Shown here: positions 59,323 to 64,000 of the stretch, in pieces
Layout: each line of letters starts with the position of its first letter
Numbering within the stretch: position 1 is the first letter of the stretch
Assembly (NCBI RefSeq): GCF_965363235.1
Contig: NC_134843.1
Location: 64,147,865 to 64,211,864, forward strand
Length of the DNA stretch: 64,000 bases
DNA from: Mytilus galloprovincialis
Lineage: Eukaryota; Mollusca; Bivalvia; Mytilida; Mytilidae
Reading direction: 5' to 3'
Position numbers and translations under genes: made by a program
The notes under the pieces: generated by a model
Told to the model about the DNA's origin: nothing
The model's database searches: none
Seen by the model: only the letters and a program-made list of their open reading frames with translations

Positions 59323-61368
59323 CTTGTAATTATTTGTTTCAATTTTTTTTTCTATGTTTTATGATTAAGGGTAAACAGTCAAATAAAATGGGAAATAAGT
59401 TTTCGAAATAATTTAACTATCAAAATTTTAAAACTGCCCGTTGTATAATCGTAATTGTTATTAAAATCATTGTTCAGAAGTAAAATTTATAAAACTGTTC
59501 GGATGGTTGTCCTCGACTGTAATCTAACTTCAAGAACAAATGTACGCAATTTGATATTGTTAATGTGTTTTGAACAGAGAAATATACACTCATGAAAACC
59601 TTCAACTTTGAAATTGATAAATTAAGATTTCAATTTTCCTAAATAAAGGGTTTATGATTTCATAAGCATAAGCATAGGTATTGCTTTGGTGAACTATTAA
59701 AGACCAGACATTTACCTTTTAAAATTTAAAAATCATTATTAAATGAACATTACATATGTATGTCTTTTTAGTAAAAGTAAATATGACTGATACACTGTAA
59801 AATGCATCATATTCATATGACATTGTGTAAAATTATACAGAACCTATTTTTATGAATATGCATGTACAATTTCAGGGACTCAGAAATACAAATATTCATC
59901 TATGTCTATAAAATTAAAGTTTTTAGTTACTCTACTGAAATTTGACAAATAGGTTTTTGATGTAGATGTCAATTATGTCGGGGAAAACTGGTCCTAGACA
60001 CACAGATATTAATATATTGTGTATTTAATTTTGTTAAAAATGTTGTTTGTTTTCGTATGAAATTAAATTAACGGACAATTTCTGAACTAATATGATTAGT
60101 TAAGGGGATATTAAAAAATATTAAAGTCGCTGTTTTATTAATCTGTTTCTTCCAAATTTAAAAAACATTCATAACATTGCAGTTTCATGTAACATGTTTT
60201 GTTTATTTATTGAAGTTTCTTTGACATTATATAAAGATGCAACTTACTCGTGTAATGTACATACATATATATTTAATAAACTATAAAAACAAATGATATT
60301 GGAGATCTAAAAATGATTGAAATTTTGAAAATATTTAATAAAAATATTCCACCTGTTTCATTATATTTAAAAAAAAAATCGATAACCTAAGTTCCACCTA
60401 GCATTTTCTTGAAATCTAGCAACTACTATGTGGTATGTGAAACCTTACATGGAAATGTTAGGAAATATCAAAAAAGGAATGTTTCCAAAGAAAGCCCGAG
60501 TAAATAGTCAATGTATATATATATATATCGGTTTAATAGACAGCATTTTAATTGCTTCAATTGTGATCGTACCACAAAATAGAATATTCTTATGTTGTGG
60601 TATTCTTCTATTTTGGGTATTGGAAGACTTTCATTATTCATGTTATTTCCCATTAGGTAATCCATGGAAAGAGGATTAATTGTGTTAGTTTTTAAACTAC
60701 AAGCAAGGATGCAGTATTTCATGCCTCTACAAAGAGTGAAGAGCTTTTTTGAAGTTGCGAGTTGGTGTATGTTATTTGCTACGAGCATACATCACGTCGT
60801 TGGTTTTCCCATTTGGATTTGTTTTACATCTTTTCAGGCTGGAGTGGTTTTTTTGCTAAGTTTATTGTGTGGCATTTGTTCATTGTTGAATGATGTCTGT
60901 GGACCAAGTCCGTTTGTCTCTGTTTGATTGTAGTATCACAGCAAATATCTTAGATTAAGCTGTTGCACATATATGTTTTGATAAAAAAAAATATCATTTT
61001 ACGTCATCTAAATCTGTTCATTTATCAATAAAATGAAAATGTTTTATGAAGGCTTGAATATTTATTTACAATTTAAAGGGTAAACAATGGCTCTTATTAA
61101 ATGATAATACCTCATCTTGTCTCAAATCAAACAAGAAATTTGTTGGGTAACTTGTACATGTTCTATAAAACATGCATGCTTTGCACAATATATTGCTAAT
61201 TGGTGACGTACACATTTGAATTCGTGACTTTTTTTAATATAAGCGAATATGCAAAAATCCACTCCCCTCAACATATGTAACAATATATAATGTCAGGAAT
61301 GATAATCAAACTATTTTCCATTCGTCGTAAATCTTTTTTTCTATAAATTGTATTTATCTGCATAGATA
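59323..61368. other. Intergenic stretch, nothing recognised
   Basis: AT-rich. Two overlapping frames at 60428-60927 are hydrophobic and unmatched, and probably chance. Confidence 0.4.
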
Positions 61369-61760
61369 TAGGAAGATGTGGTGTGAGTGCCAATGAGACA
61401 AATCTCCATCCAAATAAAAATTTATAAAAGTAAGCCATTATAGGTCAATGTATGGCCTTCAACACGGAGCCTGGGCTCACACAAACTATAAAGGGCCCAA
61501 CAATTACTAGTGTAAAGCCATTCAAACGGGAAAACCAACGGTCCAACGAGAAACGAGAAACACGTATAAATTACATAAACAAACGACAACTACTGTACAT
61601 CGGATTCCTGACTTAGGACAGGTGCAAACATTTGCAGCGGGATTAAACGTTTTAATGGTACCAAACCTTCTCCCTTTTTCTGAAACAATAGTATAACATC
61701 ACATCATAGAAGAATACACGATAAAATATCAATTGGAAGGCTTAACTCAATCAAAAACGT
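61369..61760 (+). repeat. R1 repeat, long copy
   Basis: GGAAGATGTGGTGTGAGTGC ... AGGTCAATGTATGGCCTTCA ... AAACGACAACTACTGTACAT ... CTGACTTAGGACAGGTGC follows the block order of 11848-12290. It ends about 270 bp before the fifth EEP-like promoter. Confidence 0.75.
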
Positions 61761-62032
61761 AAATAAACACACTATGAACGAATAAATTTGATCTGCGATA
61801 CCTGAATGCAAATACATAGTTAAAAAAATATAAGAGACAAACATTCAAGGCCAAAAAAACAAACAAACAAGTCCAAACAAAGCCATGGCAAGACACCACC
61901 GCGAAATATTTAACAACTAACTTTTGAAAAAGTACGTATTTTAAACTTTCTATTATGTCTTAATCTATTTTAGGGAACCCCATAAAACCAGTACTTATTT
62001 TAAGATTCATGATAAGGCGTTATTTATAGTTG

Positions 62033-62040
62033 GAAATTTT
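62033..62040 (+). promoter_or_regulatory. TATA-like element of a fifth array member
   Basis: ATTTATAGTTGGAA, aligned with the copy-3 promoter at 48203. Confidence 0.45.
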
Positions 62041-62059
62041 TAAGCTGTTAGTATAACCA

Positions 62060-62125
62060 CTTTCTGCGTAGAATATTTCTTATAGACATCACTGCATTCG
62101 ATAAGCTTACATTATATATATACAG
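62060..62125 (+). other. Leader exon 1 of a fifth EEP-like locus (start approximate)
   Basis: TGCGTAGAATATTTCTTATA, CACTGCATTCGATAAGCTTA and TACAG|GTAAGG line up with copy-3 exon 1. Confidence 0.6.
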
Positions 62126-62772
62126 GTAAGGGTTTCAATTTCATCCGAACTTATCATTGTATATAAGAAATTTCAATATATTTCAAACATTGTTTAATTT
62201 TAAGAATACACATAATACATGCATACCGTAAAATGTGTAAGTAGTTGTATAACAAACATGCCACCAGAAGGAAAGCACGAACACCTTTACTGTTATACTG
62301 ATTATACTAAAATGTTTAACAGACAATATTGGACCAGGAAATCAATTAAAACAAAAATGTACTGTATTGCACGTCAAAAAGAATATAATTTTTTATCTAC
62401 TGCATACATTGTTTTTTCTTGATTTACTAAATTTTTTTCTACGTCAATAAATATATATAATATCATTCAAGAGTTTAAAGTGTGTTGTACTCTTTTTTAT
62501 ATTTTATTTGCATAAACAAATGCAGCATTATATTTCGGAATAATGTCATACATTATTTTTTTAATATTCTATTTGAAACCGATACTAATATAGTCGATAT
62601 GGCTGCTTTAAACATGCATCCCTATACATATTTATATATTGACACAATATATGTATATACGTCGTACATGTTATGCTACACAATACCGTAATATTTTTCT
62701 ATCTTAGTTATATACAGAAAAGAAATTTTTTTAAGGAGAAAATTTTAATTTTTCTAACATTATTTATTTCAG

Positions 62773-62834
62773 GACTATTCTTTATCTATTTTTCAACAAA
62801 CCGAACTTAAGGAAAAATAAAAGATATATAGAAG
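62773..62834 (+). other. Leader exon 2 of a fifth EEP-like locus
   Basis: 62 bp between TATTTATTTCAG and GTAAGTAAC, ATG-free, ending AGAAG|GTAAG like copy 1. The intron that follows contains ACATTTTCTGAAAATCAGTT (63043-63062), also present upstream of the coding exons of copies 1-3. No EEP-like coding sequence occurs in the remaining 1.17 kb. Confidence 0.6.
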
Positions 62835-64000
62835 GTAAGTAACATATATGTCTATAAATTATAGTGTCAAAGTGCAAAAGTATATAAATGATATATCATT
62901 AAAGAACCACAACTTATATCTTAATGATAAACAAAACTTTCCTACCATTATAATTAAACAAACTCATTTATACCATACAAAAGAAATTTTCTATTCAGTG
63001 AAGTTTGATAAATGACTTACATATGTATTTTTAAAAATGAATTACATTTTCTGAAAATCAGTTTAATAAAACCGTTCACGAACGTGTGCATAAACATCCA
63101 AGTGCTAAACAATACCATAGGCAATGATAAAACAGTAGAATTTCAAGCAGGTTATTGTTTTGTGTTTATTTTATTATTGTATTTTGGAAGACTATATTTG
63201 TAAAAATAAAAAAAAATACGGATCTACTCGTATTTTCCAGCTTAAAGATGTCTCTTTCGCTTGTCTTGTATTTAGGTCCCAAGACAAGAGTTACATTATC
63301 TTTACTATAAATGAACTCATCATAAATACCAAGATTACTTTTGTGTACAAAAAATGAGGGGTTCGAATAAAAAAAGTTAGCTTAAGTAAAATTAAGTACG
63401 AAATTGAAGATCATGGAGGACCCAAAATTCTTGAACATTTATTATCCTATAGATGTACGATAGGTTACGAATATGACTTTTTGAACATTGCACTGGTATA
63501 GACCAATTTTTATCAAAACAGCTGAGCTCTGCTCGAGAAATTTATTTGTTGAGTGTTGGTACTGTGTTTTGTATTGCAACAAGCCATAACATACATTCTC
63601 TATATATCTCTATATATAGATTGTTTTCACTTGACATAACGTAATATACAGAGAAAGTGTGTGTAATAAAGCCTTTGCATGTTGGACTTGTATCCAAGAC
63701 GTTATGTCATACACTGTAATAAAACCTTTCAATTCTGACTGATATCAACATCATTACAACTGGCTGATGCAGGACGATTGCCATTAATCGTCTTACATAA
63801 AATTATACAAAACACCTATATTTTCTTATAAGAATATAATAAGGTTGATTATAGGCATCTGTAAGCCCTCACTATAAGTAGTTGTAAATTGAAAGTACCA
63901 AAATTGAATATCGGAAAATGTTCAAAGCTTAACTTGATTTGATTTATCGTTTAATTTCAAGAAATACAAATTAAGAACCAAAATTTATTAACAACTATTT
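62835..64000. other. Unfinished intron of the fifth locus, no coding exon
   Basis: None of the conserved blocks (GDFN, SWHWEL, RPPRHNGG) can be read here in any frame. The body either lies beyond the window or has been lost. Confidence 0.55.

Noticed and set aside
60428-60927. Two overlapping hydrophobic frames of 83 and 87 codons
   Set aside because: Unmatched, AT-driven hydrophobicity, no shared context with neighbours.
1-64000. CRISPR arrays, bacterial operons or ribosome binding sites
   Set aside because: The only regular tandem array is the 65-bp minisatellite, which has no spacer structure. Introns and class-A GPCRs show that the DNA is animal.

Overview
The window looks like nuclear DNA of a bivalve mollusc, most likely a mussel (Mytilus-like). 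It is AT-rich, gene-poor and intron-bearing, and it is packed with short dispersed repeats, hammerhead-ribozyme retroelement pieces and retroelement 3' tails of a kind I recognise from mussel genomes. The assignment rests on repeat recognition and on molluscan-looking receptors; no marker gene proves it.

Layout. 0-7.3 kb: a fragment of an unknown protein on the minus strand, a decayed Tc1/mariner transposon (2726-4371, TA-flanked, 26-bp perfect inverted ends) and non-coding DNA. 7.3-12.3 kb: a MITE, a complete single-exon rhodopsin-class GPCR (7797-8957, minus) and a decayed sister copy (10998-11722, minus). 12.3-18.7 kb: a 65-bp minisatellite and a tandem dimer of 340-nt hammerhead-ribozyme units (retrozyme-like). 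18.7-19.9 kb: a second, unrelated single-exon GPCR resembling FMRFamide/myosuppressin-type receptors (plus). 20-25.7 kb: repeats, a reverse-transcriptase remnant and an apparently intact hammerhead.

25.8-64 kb is the notable part: four complete paralogous single-exon coding regions of about 296 codons on the plus strand (27829, 40404, 50422/50449 and 58039). The protein reads as a degenerate endonuclease/exonuclease/phosphatase (EEP) fold. The motif-I Asn (except in copy 3), a mid-domain His and the GDFN motif are kept, but the LQE glutamate is replaced (LPGD) and no terminal SDH motif is visible. All four end in the same RPPRHNGG tail. Upstream of each coding exon are short leader exons with good splice sites, and three copies have a TATA-like promoter. 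A fifth set of leader exons (about 62060-62834) has no coding exon before the window ends. A rearranged duplicate of the copy-1 flanks (33150-34195) lacks the gene body. The array therefore looks like an actively duplicating lineage-specific family. Between copies lie retroelement fragments, tandem SINE-like units, foldback elements and a 2.8-kb segment bounded by inverted GGAGT minisatellites.

The two receptors and the EEP-like array share no evident functional link. The best candidate for an undescribed system is the EEP-like family with its conserved leader architecture and Gly-Gly tail.
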